Made by a program: the position numbers and the translations under genes. Below, one piece after another: positions 34,364 through 45,301 of a stretch of DNA of 64,000 bases (position 1 is its first letter; every line of letters starts with the position of its first letter). The notes under the pieces were generated by a model, which saw only the letters and a list, made by a program, of their open reading frames with translations, ran no database searches and was not told the origin of the DNA. Source of the DNA: Cryptomeria japonica (lineage: Eukaryota > Streptophyta > Pinopsida > Cupressales > Cupressaceae); NCBI RefSeq assembly GCF_030272615.1, contig NC_081414.1, positions 914,821,648-914,885,647 on the forward strand, read 5' to 3'.

Positions 34364-35319
34364 GGTAAAAGCACAACACTGTGTCACGTTTCAGGTTAAC
34401 TTATCAACACAAGTGAATTTAAGTAATTCTAACTAAAAATTAATTTTAGTTAGACATATGATCTATATAGATTCATTATAGCTAAGTTATATATGGGCCA
34501 CAACTTTTCCAATTGGAAGTGTCTACTAAATGTATATTTTATACTATTTTTGGTCTAATTACCAAAAAAGAACTCAATGTTTCAACAACTCCTACTCTTA
34601 TAAATAATATTTTTTTTGAAATGTAAAAATACCCTTTTCTAGATCTATAAGTGATTTTTCCAAAATATATATCTTCTAATATTTTAGTTAATTTTTATAT
34701 TTTATATTTTACTTTTATTGAAAGTAGGTCATCAACACTAACATATAAGGTTGATTATCTTGTCAATGAAAAATACTAAAATTTATTTTAAAAAATTAAA
34801 AAAAATATGAGGGAGTAGAAAAAAGAATCTATGTCAAGATGATATAATTCCTTTTTAATTTGGATAAATAATTAAGAAAAAAAGGTGGTGGGAATTGGAA
34901 AGAGTTATATTTCAGCACACACAACTTTTCAAATTTATTAAAAAATATACATTTCTAAAAAATAGTAAAAATTATATCCCTCCACTAAAGTTTCAAGTTA
35001 TCAATATACAAAAAAAAATTCAAGAAAAAAAGGTAAAATTTACTGAAAAAAGTGTGGTGGCTTGTGTAACTTCTATTTTAGTATTTTTTCAGCAACTAAA
35101 TTATACTGTTTACTTTATAAAAAAACTACATTCAAATAATTTTTTAAATTTTTGTTAAGATTACAAACATAAAATAGACATAAGAATATAAATTTTATTA
35201 GTTTACATCATTTCAAAATTCAAAACATATATTTCACTTTCTATTTATTTAATTTAAAAAGTTGAATTAGCATTGACCATTTTCTTTATAAAAGTGTGAC
35301 ACAACTTTGTACTTTTACC
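34364..35319. mobile_element. Non-autonomous TIR element (MITE-like) in Gypsy-B
   Basis: It interrupts the conserved gypsy sequence LL.GRPWQF, whose uninterrupted form is in Gypsy-A near 12880. The ends are imperfect inverted repeats: 24 bases at 34364-34387 and 35296-35319 agree at 20 positions, and the outer eight, GGTAAAAG and CTTTTACC, are perfect. The interior is AT-rich. The small frame at 34895-35158 shows no family similarity. No clear target duplication could be read, so the superfamily is open (hAT-like and Mutator-like are both possible). Confidence 0.75.
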
Positions 35320-36311
35320 TAGTTAGGCCATGGCAGTTTGACAAAAAGGCAATACACCATGGAGAGAAGAATGCTTATACCTTCCAAAAGGTTGGAACCA
35401 CCTACAAAATCTAGTCCATAGGAGACCAAGTGGAGGGCAGATCCAAAGGTCCTAATGTGTTGTTGGTTAGTGAGAAAGAGTTCATTAACGCACTCAAGGA
35501 GGGAGAAGGAGTGGGGTTTACCATTGTTGTAAAGCCAAAAGAGGACAACAAGGAGAAGAAGATGAGCATTCATAAAGAAGTGCAGTAGGTCCTAAATCAG
35601 TTTGAGGACATCATTAGTGATGGAACACCAACTACATTGCCTCCTCAACATGCCATAAGTCATCAAATTGACTTTATACCCAGAGCTTCTTTGCCCAATA
35701 AGGAAGCTTATAAAATGACACCAGATCAGAACAAGGAGATAGCCAAGCAAATACAAGAACTCCTAGACAATGGACTAATCAGGAAGAGCATCAGCCCATG
35801 TGCAGTACCCACCATTTTGGCTCCAAAGAAGGGAGGTACTTGGAGGCTTTGCACTGACTCTAGAGCCATAAACCATATTACTATGAGATATAGATTTCCC
35901 ATCCCAAGAATTGAAGACTTGATGGATTATTTGGGAGGTGTTGAGTACTTCACCAAGATAGATCTCAAGAGTGGTTACCACCAAATCATAATAAAGGAGG
36001 GTGATGAATGGAAGATAGCCTTCAAGACTATAGAAGGACTCTATGAATGGCTTGTTATACCATTTTGACTCACAAATTCTCCTAGCACATTCATGAGACT
36101 CATGAATGAAGTAGTCAATGAATACATTGGTAAATTTGTTGTTGTTTACTTAGATGACATCTTAATTTTTAGCAAGTTTAAAAATGAGCATCTTAAGCAT
36201 ATAGAAATTGTCTTGAGTAAACTTTGTGATGAGCAATTAACCATCAATTTGGAGAAATGTGTTTATGAAATAGGATTTGGTGTGTCTTGGGTTTGTAGTC
36301 TCAAGAGGTGA
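35320..36311 (+). pseudogene. Gypsy-B protease end and reverse transcriptase
   Basis: After the TIR element the frame resumes with RPWQF, then passes a spacer with a stop near 35586. The RT comes next: [56 protein letters not shown] (with a TGA just after it where Gypsy-A has Gly), [12 protein letters not shown] and the catalytic [13 protein letters not shown] near 36143. A frameshift around 36290 moves into the connection region. Confidence 0.88.
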
Positions 36312-36900
36312 TTTGAAGATGGATACCTCTGAGGTGGAAGCCATAATCATTTGTCCCACACCTAGGACAACAAGTGAAGTGGGAAGTTTCCATGGCTTGG
36401 CTCAGTTTGATAGGAAGTTCATTAGAGGGTTCGGTGAAATATGTGCACCCATGCTTAAGAAAATCAAGGGAGGTATGATAACTAAGCTTGTATGGACAAA
36501 GGAAGCACAAGGATGTTTTGATCTCTTGAAGACAAAGGTGGCTACTCAACTGATACTTATCCTACAAATCTTTGACAAGCTCTTCACCATTGAATGTGAT
36601 GCAAACAAGATTGGAAACTCAATGATACAAAGAAAAGGTATTCCTCCTATGATTTGGAATTGTATGCACTTGTCCAATCTCTTAGGAAATGGAGGCATTA
36701 TTTGATGCCTAAGGAATTTGTGGTTTACACTGATAATCAAGCTCTTAGCTTTCTTAATTCTCAAGAAAAGTTAAACCATAGGCATATTAAATGGGTAGAG
36801 TATTCATAGTCATATACCTTTACCATTAAACACAAGAAAGGACAATGTAATAAGGTAGCTGATGCATTGAGTAGGAGATTACTAATAGTGCAAGAAGTGC
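36277..36900 (+). pseudogene. Gypsy-B RT connection and RNase H
   Basis: Frame 36277-36705 starts with LGFVVSRGDLKMDTSEVEAI and FDRKFIRGFGEICAPML, then DKLFTIECDANKIG, where a gap removes part of the RNase H core relative to Gypsy-A. Frameshifted sequence continues with LEALFDA-like and FVVYTDNQALSFLN text near 36718. VADALSRRLL appears near 36858-36885. It is broken and clearly inactive. Confidence 0.8.
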
Positions 36901-37343
36901 AGCTTATAAGAATTGGAGTGGATAGTTTCAAGGAATTGTATGAAGAAGATGAAGACTTTGTTGCTGCCTACAAGGTTTGCCAAGGTTTGGAAACCATTTT
37001 GAGAGTGAATATGCAGATTACACCTTGCAAGATGGCCTTTTGTTCAAAGGAGGACAACTATGTGTTCCTAAAGGGTCTATGAGACAAAATTTGATGCAAG
37101 AGAAGCATATTGGATGCTTGAGTGGACATTTTGGTTCGAACAAGAATTTGGAACTTCTCCAAAGGTTCTACTTTTGGCCTAAAATGCAAAGAGATATCAG
37201 GAGATATGTGGAGAAATGTGTGGTTTGCGAAAGAGATAAGACTACCTCTTCCAATTATGGTATTTATCAGCTTTTACCTATCCCCAACCGGCCATGGGAG
37301 TGTGTAAGTATGGACTTTGTTGTTGGTTTGCCTAAAAGGGCTA
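36901..37343 (+). pseudogene. Gypsy-B integrase zinc-binding domain, cut by Element X
   Basis: The frame from about 36977 shows GLLFKGGQLCVPKGSMRQNL, HIGCLSGHFGSNKN and YVEKCVVCERDK (HHCC zinc domain). ECVSMDFVVGLPKR follows, which contains the first catalytic Asp region, up to 37338. The remaining residues of this open frame belong to Element X. The integrase core resumes at about 59336. Confidence 0.87.
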
Positions 37344-37367
37344 GTGTAGGATCAAGGGGGGCCAAAA
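37344..37367 (+). repeat. Element X left terminal inverted repeat
   Basis: It starts GTGTAGGATCA and ends GGCCAAAA. The inverse of the right end reads GTGCAGAATCA and ends GTGCCAAAA, with 5 mismatches over 24 bases. Confidence 0.7.
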
Positions 37368-37486
37368 AGTGGCGATGTGAAAAAAATAGTCTTCTTCACT
37401 CGCCTAAAAATGCGAAAATCCGTGTTGACTTTTTGCTTGGCCTGGTAATTACCTATGCAAATCAGATATTCGATTTTTATTTGTAA

Positions 37487-37860
37487 TTTTAATTTAAAAA
37501 ATATATTATATATTATTTATAATACAATATTATATTATATTATATATTATATAATATATAATTATATTTTATAATATAATACAATACGTATTATATAATA
37601 TAATAATATATTATATAATTATATATATTATATTATATATATTATATTATATTTTATATATTATAATATATAATATAATATAATATTCTATATTATATAA
37701 TACATATTATATAATATATAATATTATATTATATTATATATTATAATATATATAATATATAATTATATTTTATAATATAATACAATAAGTACTATATAAT
37801 ATAATAATATATTATATAATGTATTATTATATTATATGTTATTTTAAAATAATTAAAGTA
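37487..37860. repeat. AT-only low-complexity block in Element X
   Basis: Nearly pure TATAAT text. A block starting ATTATATTTTATAATATAAT occurs at 37561 and again at 37762, so about 200 bases have been duplicated in tandem. No coding content. Confidence 0.85.
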
Positions 37861-38220
37861 TAAAAATTGGATATATATACAATTTTATTGGATATCCAAT
37901 TTTCTGAGACAAATATATTTCGACAGTGACAGCCCATGAGTCATTTTTAACTCACGGGCTATGCGATTTTATCAAAATCCGATATCCGGTGCACCCGATA
38001 TTCGGTTTTTTGGTAAAAAATTGCTAAAAAATAGACTGAAAGGTAAGAATTTTATCGTTTTCAATCATTTTCATTCATTTTTTGTATTTTTTGTTAATAT
38101 TTATTTGATTTTTCATTGAAAATATGGTTTTTTCATGAAAACTAGGCTTTTTTAAATCAAATACCTAATTGTTTAAATTTGTTAACTAAATTTAATTGTT
38201 TACATTCAATTAGGTTAAAA
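37861..38220. repeat. Left subterminal GATATC palindromes of Element X and gene leader
   Basis: ATTGGATATCCAAT at 37888-37901, ATCCGATATCCGG at 37977-37989 and CCGATATTCGG at about 37998-38008 are near-palindromes. A related CAGATATTCGATTTT lies at 37465-37479. The same core occurs on the right side near 55718, 55816 and 58446. The remaining bases up to the ATG at 38221 are AT-rich and may be promoter and leader of the plus-strand gene. Confidence 0.6.
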
Positions 38221-40142
38221 ATGGGGGATAACAATGAAAGCACTGACCAACCACAACTGCAACAACCAAACTCTCATTTGCCAAACCCCTCCTCAATTCA
38301 GGATTTGATTGCACAAAATTTGAATGAATTGAGGGGGATTACAGAAGTATATCGTAGGATCTCTCGTCTAAACCCAATGTTTGATCCTCTCACGTCGATC
38401 ATAAAGAATATGGAAACCATGACTGAGGAGCATAATGTCACCCTTTTGTGGTAAGATTCTATGCGGGAAAAATATGTAGATGGCTTGTTGTATAAGAATA
38501 TCAAGGATCTCGAGATATCCAAAGCCGAAATCACCTCATTGTTTGTCAATCCCTGCATTGGTCAACCCGTAGATCCCAAAAAACCAAAACTTTCTATTAA
38601 ATGGTGCACAAATGATGGTATTGTGAAAAACTTTTGGGATCGTTGGTGGATGATTTTCGACAAACCACCAAACAACAATCTTGATATCCCCTTCTATTTC
38701 ATAAAAAAATTGTATGTTGAGTTTGTTTTACACAAAAATGTGAACTAATTTTACATCCAACCTTTCCAAGGTGTAGGTTTAGGTATGCCTCAAAATAGAC
38801 CTAGGGTAGTCAGAGTAGTCCAGGGCCCATATGTCCCCCCTTCTCCTGTTGATCTCCTACCTGCAGTGTAGCATCCTAATATCATTTGTGAGGCGGCTTC
38901 ACGGACCATATCGGCCATTCACTCTTTGAGTAGCCTTTTGGTTTCTCAGGCTGTGTCAGTAGCTCAGCCTACTCTTGATGGTAGTGGTGCATCCGGTGGT
39001 GTTGACATGTCATCCTCATCTCCACACATATGCGTGCCCCATAGTTGTGTCATGTGTGGGCACGTATGCTTGGGTCCATTTGGACAACAAGTTGATCCTC
39101 CTATGGATAGTGCAGATTATGAGGTGCATGAGATGCATGATGCACCAGATATTATTATAGAGAATGGAGGATACCCTGGGGATTCCTCACATGCTAGAGG
39201 TGAGGAGGTACCATCATCATACATTGATGATTCAGTGGTAAGATTTATATTTTCACAGTTCATGTTATATTTTAATAAAATATTTATAATCTAGATAATA
39301 TTAAGTACTAATTTTTATTTACATGGTTTATTTAACAGTTGATGACCGAGGATGAGTTGAGATAGATTCAGGAGGGCACCTTGTTGGCCATTTCATTTGG
39401 CCTTGATAGCTTGACGATACATATATTATTGCACCTAGTCGTTTGTATTTTATTGTACATATATGCTCATCATTTATATTGGTATTAACTAGATTATGTA
39501 GTAACTTGCATGTATATCTTATTTTACTCTTGTAGGGCACAAGCAACACGAGTGTGGGGCAGTGTGATTTAGGATCTGGTAGTACAGTTGGAGACAAAGG
39601 AAAGGTAATTGAATGCAAATATGATTGAATGAATAGTTTAAATAACTTATAATGATTATACATGTCTAGACATAGATTGATAGTTTCATATACTTGTTGT
39701 CTAAATATATAGAGAATTCTTAGCTTCACATCCTTGATGACTACACCCAGTATACCTAAAGAAGAAGAAGAGATGCCTTGAGTAGATGTGTGTTTATTTT
39801 ATTTTTTGATTAGTAGATATATTTGTTATTATCAGTGACAATTATATGCTAACTTGTATCAATGTCATGTTTCTAAACATATGTAGGTTGTGTATGAAAA
39901 GATTTAAAACATACCTCCCCTATCGAAGACATATATCAAGAGTCTTGCAAAGTTCAAGAGAAATCATGGAGATGAGGTAAACATGAATAGTTCAATTATA
40001 GTTCATTTTTATGTTAACTTTTTGAATGTGAATTATACAATATAACTAATATTAATTGTGGTTTGTTTTTCTTGTGCAGGATCCTTCAGAGCCGAGCAGT
40101 GCGGCAAAGAGGATCGATTTTGATGATCCATCAGCAGCTTAG
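38221..40142 (+). pseudogene. Element X plus-strand gene, multi-exon, unknown function
   Basis: One frame runs from ATG 38221 to 39237, with in-frame stops near 38455, 38746 and 38869. A chain of short GT-AG exons in phase follows: 39339 to about 39410, 39536-39604 (23 codons), 39887-39976 (30 codons, one stop) and 40080-40142, ending at TAG. Exon 1 starts MGDNNESTDQPQLQQ, contains ITEVYRRISRLNP, FWDRWWMIFDKPPNNNLDIP and FYFIKKLYVEFV, and later Ser- and Pro-rich text. The last exons hold KFKRNHGDE and SSAAKRIDFDDP, a basic stretch that could be nuclear. I recognise no family. Clean splice borders and phase argue it was a real gene of Element X. It converges on the transposase. Confidence 0.6.
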
Positions 40143-40590
40143 GATGTTATAAATAGTTTTGGGATGCTTACATGTCTAGTTGGCATGTATATTTTGTATA
40201 TGGACATACATTCATGTATTTAGACATACATTTTGTTTCAGTTGGCGTTTATGCCATAGTTGTGTATGGACATACTTTTGTAATCATTTGACATTTTTAT
40301 GTATACAGAAGTTGATATTCGATCATATAAATTGTTGGTCATCTATGCGTGGTGTTATCATGGAAATATTTATCTTCATTCCAATAATTAACAATGGTTA
40401 ATAATGGTTATTTAATGAACAATACAATTCATTTCATTTCATCGTAAGTGTTGTTTGTATAATGAACAATATAATTCATTTAATGAACACTACAATTTAT
40501 GATCAATACAATTCATTTAATCAACAATACAATACAATTCATTAAATGAACAATACAATTCATTTAGTAAACAATACTTGATACAATTCA
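40143..40590. other. AT-rich spacer between the plus-strand gene and the 359-bp array
   Basis: Probably the 3' untranslated region of the plus-strand gene, followed by short repeats of AATGAACAATACAATTCATTT (several partial copies at 40395-40590). No coding signal. Confidence 0.45.
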
Positions 40591-43500
40591 TTATTACCCT
40601 ATGCATGGTCCTATGTTTTCCCCTACCTTGGTCGAACGCTTGGGGTTTTATTAGGGCTGCAATTTTTTGGTTGGCGAAAAAATCGTCAGTCTCACTCAAT
40701 CGAATGTTGTCACGTGGCCAGTTTCTCATTCATCTCGTCGTGATGATGAACCGTCAGTTCTAACATGTCCAGTTAGGCATTATTACCCTATGCATGCTCC
40801 TATTTTCCCCCCCCACTCGATCGAACGCTCGGGGTCATACCATACCACCGTTGTCCCTTGAGCACCCTAAGTGCTCAAAATTGTCAAACTTTGACAAGCC
40901 CTAACTCAGAATCTGTGGCACCTGTGAATGATCCATTTGAACCTATGAGACCATGAGAGGGGTCTCTACAAAATCTTATCTCAATTTTTCAATTTACCCT
41001 ACGGTTTTATTAGGGAAGCAATTTTTTGGTTGGCAAAAAAATCGTCAGTCTCACTCAATCGAATGTTGTCGCATGGGCAATTTCTCATTCAGCTCGTCAC
41101 AATGATGAACCTTCAGCTCAGACATGTCTAGTTAGGCATTATTACCCTATGCATGCTCCTATTTTTCCCCCCCACTCGATCGAACGCTCGGGTTCATACC
41201 CTACCGGCGTCATCCCTTGAGCGTCCTAAGTGCTCAAAATTATCAAACTTTGACATGCCCTAACTCAGAATCCATGGCACCTGCCAATGATCTATTTGAA
41301 CCTACAGGGCCATGAGAGGGATCCCTACAAAATCCTATCTCAATTTTTCAATTTTCCCTATGGTTTTATTAGGGCAGCAATTTTTTGGTTAGCAAAAAAA
41401 TCATCAGTCTCACTCAATCGAATGTTGTCGCATGGCCAATTTCTCATTCTTCTCATCATGATGACAAACCATTAGCTCTGACATGTTTTGTTAGGTATTA
41501 TTACCCTATGCATGCTCCTATTTTTCCCCCCCACTCGATCGAACGCTCGAGGTCATACCCTACCGGCGTCGTCCCTTGAGCTCCCTAAGTGCTCAAAATT
41601 GTCAAACTTTGACGGGCTCTAACTCGGAATCCTTGGCACATACGAACAACCAGTTTGAACCTACGGGGCCATGAGAGGGGTCCCTAGAAAATCCTATCTC
41701 GGTTTTTCATGTTGTCCTACGGTTTTATTAGGGCAGCAATTTTTTGATTGGCGAAAAATTATCAGTCTCACTCAATCGAATGTTGTCGCATGGCCAATTT
41801 CTCATTCTTCTCATTGTGATGACAAACCATTATCTCCAACATGTCCATTTAGGCATTATTACCCTATGCATGATCCTATTTTTCCCTCCCACTCGATTGA
41901 ACACTTGGGGTCATACCCTACCGACGTCATCCCTTAAGCTCCCTAAGTGCTCAAAATTGCCAAACTTTGACGGGCCCTAACTCAGAATCCATGGCACCTA
42001 CAAATGATCTGTTTGAACCTACGAGGCCATGAGAGGGGTCCCTACAAAATCCTATCTCGGTTTTTCAATTTTCCCTACGATTTTATTAGGGCAGTAATTT
42101 TGTGGTTGGCAAAAAAATCGTCAGTCTCACTCAATCGAATGTTGTCGCATGGCCAATTTCTTGTTCAGCTCATCGTGATGATGGACCGTCAGCTCTAACA
42201 TGTCCAATTAGGCATTATTACCCTATGCATGCTCCTATTTTCCCCACCACTCGATCGAACACTCGAGGTCATACCCTACCGGCATCGTCCCATGAGCGCC
42301 CTAAGTGCTCAAAATTATCAAACTTTGACAGGCCCTAACTCAGAATCTATGGCACCTATGAATGATCCATTTGAACCTATAGGGCTACAAGAGGGGTCCC
42401 TACAAAATCCTATCTTGGATTTTTTTAGTTGCCCTATGGTTTTATTAGGGCAGCAATTTTTTGGCTGGTGGAAAATCATCAGTCTCACTCAATTGAATGT
42501 TGTCGCATGGCCAATTTCTCATTCAACTCATCACGATGACAAACCGTTGGCTCTTACATGTCCAGTTAGGCATTACTAACCTATTCATGCTCCTATTTTG
42601 CCCCCACACTCAATCGAACGCTCAGGGTCACACCCTACTGGCATCGTCCCTTGAGCGCCCTAAGTGCTCAAAATTGTCAAACTTTGACGAGCCCTAACTT
42701 GAAATCCATGGCACTTTCAAATAATCTGTTTGAACCTACAAGGCCACAATAGGGGTCCCTACAAAATCCTATCTCAGTTTTTCAATTTTCCCTACGATTT
42801 TATTAAGGCAGCAATTTTTCCGTTGGCAAAAAAATCGTCAGTCTCACTCAATCGAATGTTGTCGCGTGGCCGATTTCTTGTTCTGCTCATCGTGATGATG
42901 AACCATCAGCTTCGACATGTCCATTTAGGTATTATTACCCTATGCATGCTCCTATTTTTCCCCCCCACTCGATCGAACGTTTGGGGTCATACCCTACCGT
43001 CATCATCCCTTGAGTGCCCTAAGTGCTCAAAATTGTCAAACTTTGATGGGCCCTAACTCGGAATCCGTGGCACCTGGGACTAATTTGTTTGAACCTATGA
43101 GGCCATGAGAGGGGTCCCTACAAAATCCTATCTCAGTTTTTCAATTTACCCTACGGTTTTATTAGGGAAGCAATTTTTCTATTGGCAAAAAAATCATCAG
43201 TCTCACTCAATCAAATGTTGTCGTGTGGCTAATTTTTCGTTCTTCTCATCACAATGATGAACCATCAGCTCTGACATGTCTAGTTAGGCATTATTCCCCT
43301 ATGCATGCTCCTATTTTTACTCCCCACTCGATCGAACGCTCGGGGTCATACCCTACCAGCATTGTCCCTTGAGCGCCCTAAGTGCTCAAAATTGTCAAAC
43401 TTTGACGGGCCCTGACTCAGAATCCATGGCACTTATAAATGATATATTTGAACCTACAGGGCCATGAGAGGGGTCCCTATAAAAGCCTATCTTGGTTTTT

Positions 43501-43749
43501 CAAGTTTCCCTATGGTTTTATTAGGGCAGCAATTCTTTGGTTGGCAAAAAAATTGTCAGTCTCACTCAATTGAATGTTGTCGCGTGGCCAATTTCTCGTT
43601 CAGCTCATCGCAATGATGAACCATCAGATCTGACATGTCCAATTAGGCATTATTACTCTATGCATGCTCCTATTTCCCCCCCCCCCACTCGATCGAATGC
43701 TCGAGGTCATACCCTACTGGCGTTGTCCCTTGAGCACCCTAAGTGCTAA
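40591..43749 (+). repeat. 359-bp satellite array in Element X, about nine units
   Basis: The landmark GGTTTTATTAGGG (or GATTTTATTA) occurs at 40644, 41003, 41362, 41721, 42079, 42438, 42796, 43155 and 43514, a period of 358-359 bases throughout. Each unit also holds TCAGTCTCACTCAATCGAAT, TATGCATGCTCCTATTTT, CTCGATCGAACGCTCGGGG and GCCCTAAGTGCTCAAAATTG. The first unit is partial and rearranged. The repeated open frame of about 64 codons seen in each unit is a by-product of the period and has no family similarity. Unit differences are mostly at CG sites. The array lies between the 3' ends of the two convergent genes. Confidence 0.93.
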
Positions 43750-44970
43750 AATTATATATAAACAAGCATTACATTGTAGACACATAATGATCATCAATAT
43801 TTCCATGTATTTTATACACATAATTACCATTACACTTGCATGTGACATCCATGAAGGGATATGCAAACATGGTTTGTTTTTTCATTATCAATACAACTAC
43901 ACCAATGTACTCATGTACAGATACATGGACATTATCATCAATATAACTAAACCGATTTTCTCATGGACATTGTATATCATCATAACAATGTTACATCAAT
44001 CTACATCCATATACAAATACAACATCCCACTTCATCTACATCAGACATCCTCATGTCCTAAGAGAAAATCTTACGTACAGCAATGCCTACATATAAATGA
44101 AGACCAAAATAAGTAACCTTTTTATGCGGAATGAATGTGCTACAAGAAACAAATTATAAAAATTAATACAAATTAGTTTGGAAAATTATAAATAGATCAT
44201 TTGAAACATTTTTAAGATGCACAAGATTGTATAATTATGAAACTTACCAGTTTCTCTGCAAAGTATACAAGCATAACTTTGAAGAAAGACGCATGTTGAT
44301 TAAAGCCCTTCTGACTGCATTTCTCTGCATGGTTGAAGATGATGGTAGATATGGTCATTTCTAAATAGAAATACATTGACTTGACTTAATTTTTATGCAC
44401 AAAGGAATATGTACCATCACCAAGAGAGGGTCTTATCAACAGTGAATGATCTAGCATGAACTTGTATTTTTAAGAATTGTTAGTCTACACATAAAATGCA
44501 TGGATGAACATAAAGGCTTCATGATAATCACTTCAATTGAAATGCATGATAATAAATGAAAAGGTCAGATTATATACCACAAAAATACATCCCTTTGAAT
44601 TATATCAACAGAACCCACTATGTTGACGCAAAAATCATAAGGTGATACTATTGTATATCATCAAAAAAGACCTGCATGAGCATAAAGGTTTTGCGATAAT
44701 TATATCATCAAAAATTGTCAGATAGTGTTCTCTAATAAAAAAAATTGTAAATCTCATCAAATGCATGATAATAAGTATGTCCCTTCCGATTATATCGTGT
44801 ACCCACTATGTGCATGAAAAAATCGTGTTGCCAAAAAAAAAGTTCATTAATAGACCTACATTTTCAACACATCCTTAATATACATGTAACAAACTTGATC
44901 ATTAAGGTTTAATGATCACTGTTTGAAATGAAATGCATGATTAAAAAAATAAGGCACCATTAAAGACCTA
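43750..44970. other. AT-rich region of Element X downstream of the transposase
   Basis: Mostly non-coding, AT-rich sequence between the satellite and the transposase stop. One segment on the minus strand, 44361-44247, stands out as a possible exon and is listed separately. Nothing else is supported. Confidence 0.4.
44247..44361 (-). other. Possible minus-strand exon in Element X
   Basis: Read on the minus strand it gives TISTIIFNHAEKCSQKGFNQ and then HASFFKVMLVYFAEKL without a stop, followed by CTG/GTAAGT, a good plant splice donor. It could be part of a third gene or a downstream exon. No family recognised. Confidence 0.3.
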
Positions 44971-45301
44971 CTACTCAAGTGTGCCTGAAGGGTCATCTCT
45001 TTGCTTAAGAGTATCCAGTATTGCTTCATGATCAGCAGTAGTCACTATCCATAGCTCTTTGGTCTTTGGTTTTCCTTGATGCTTCAACAACTTGACATTT
45101 GAAGCTATAATAAGGTGTGAATACATTATAATGTTTTTGTGTCTCTCATAGTCTTCAAATGCAAGTATGCCATTCATTCTAACCATGTATGTTCGCAACA
45201 AAGTTCGCGCAACAACAACTGAACCTGTAGGATATGTGAACCCTTCATCATCTGTCACTAGTTGTGTTAGCTTTTGTTTTCCCTGTACACATCATACCAA
45301 C
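44971..45301 (-). pseudogene. Element X transposase, C-terminal part
   Basis: The minus frame reads GKQKLTQLVTDDEGFTYPTG, SVVVARTLLRTYMV and so on, and ends at a stop at 44971. It continues in phase from 52949 once Tat-D and one CCAAC copy are removed, with a single TGA close to the junction. The region lies C-terminal to the DDE-like core and would be a substrate- or structure-related domain. Identified only by continuity with the main part. Confidence 0.6.
45297..45301. repeat. Target-site duplication of Tat-D, left copy
   Basis: CCAAC here and at 52944-52948 flank Tat-D exactly. Confidence 0.94.

Noticed and set aside
34895-35158. 87-codon frame inside the TIR element as a transposase remnant
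   Set aside because: It is Lys- and Asn-rich with AT-biased codons and no transposase motif.
40591-43749. Evenly spaced repeats that might be read as a CRISPR-like or tandem protein-coding array
   Set aside because: Units are contiguous 359-bp copies with no unique spacers. The repeated 64-codon frame has no start context, splice logic or family similarity. It is a satellite in plant DNA.
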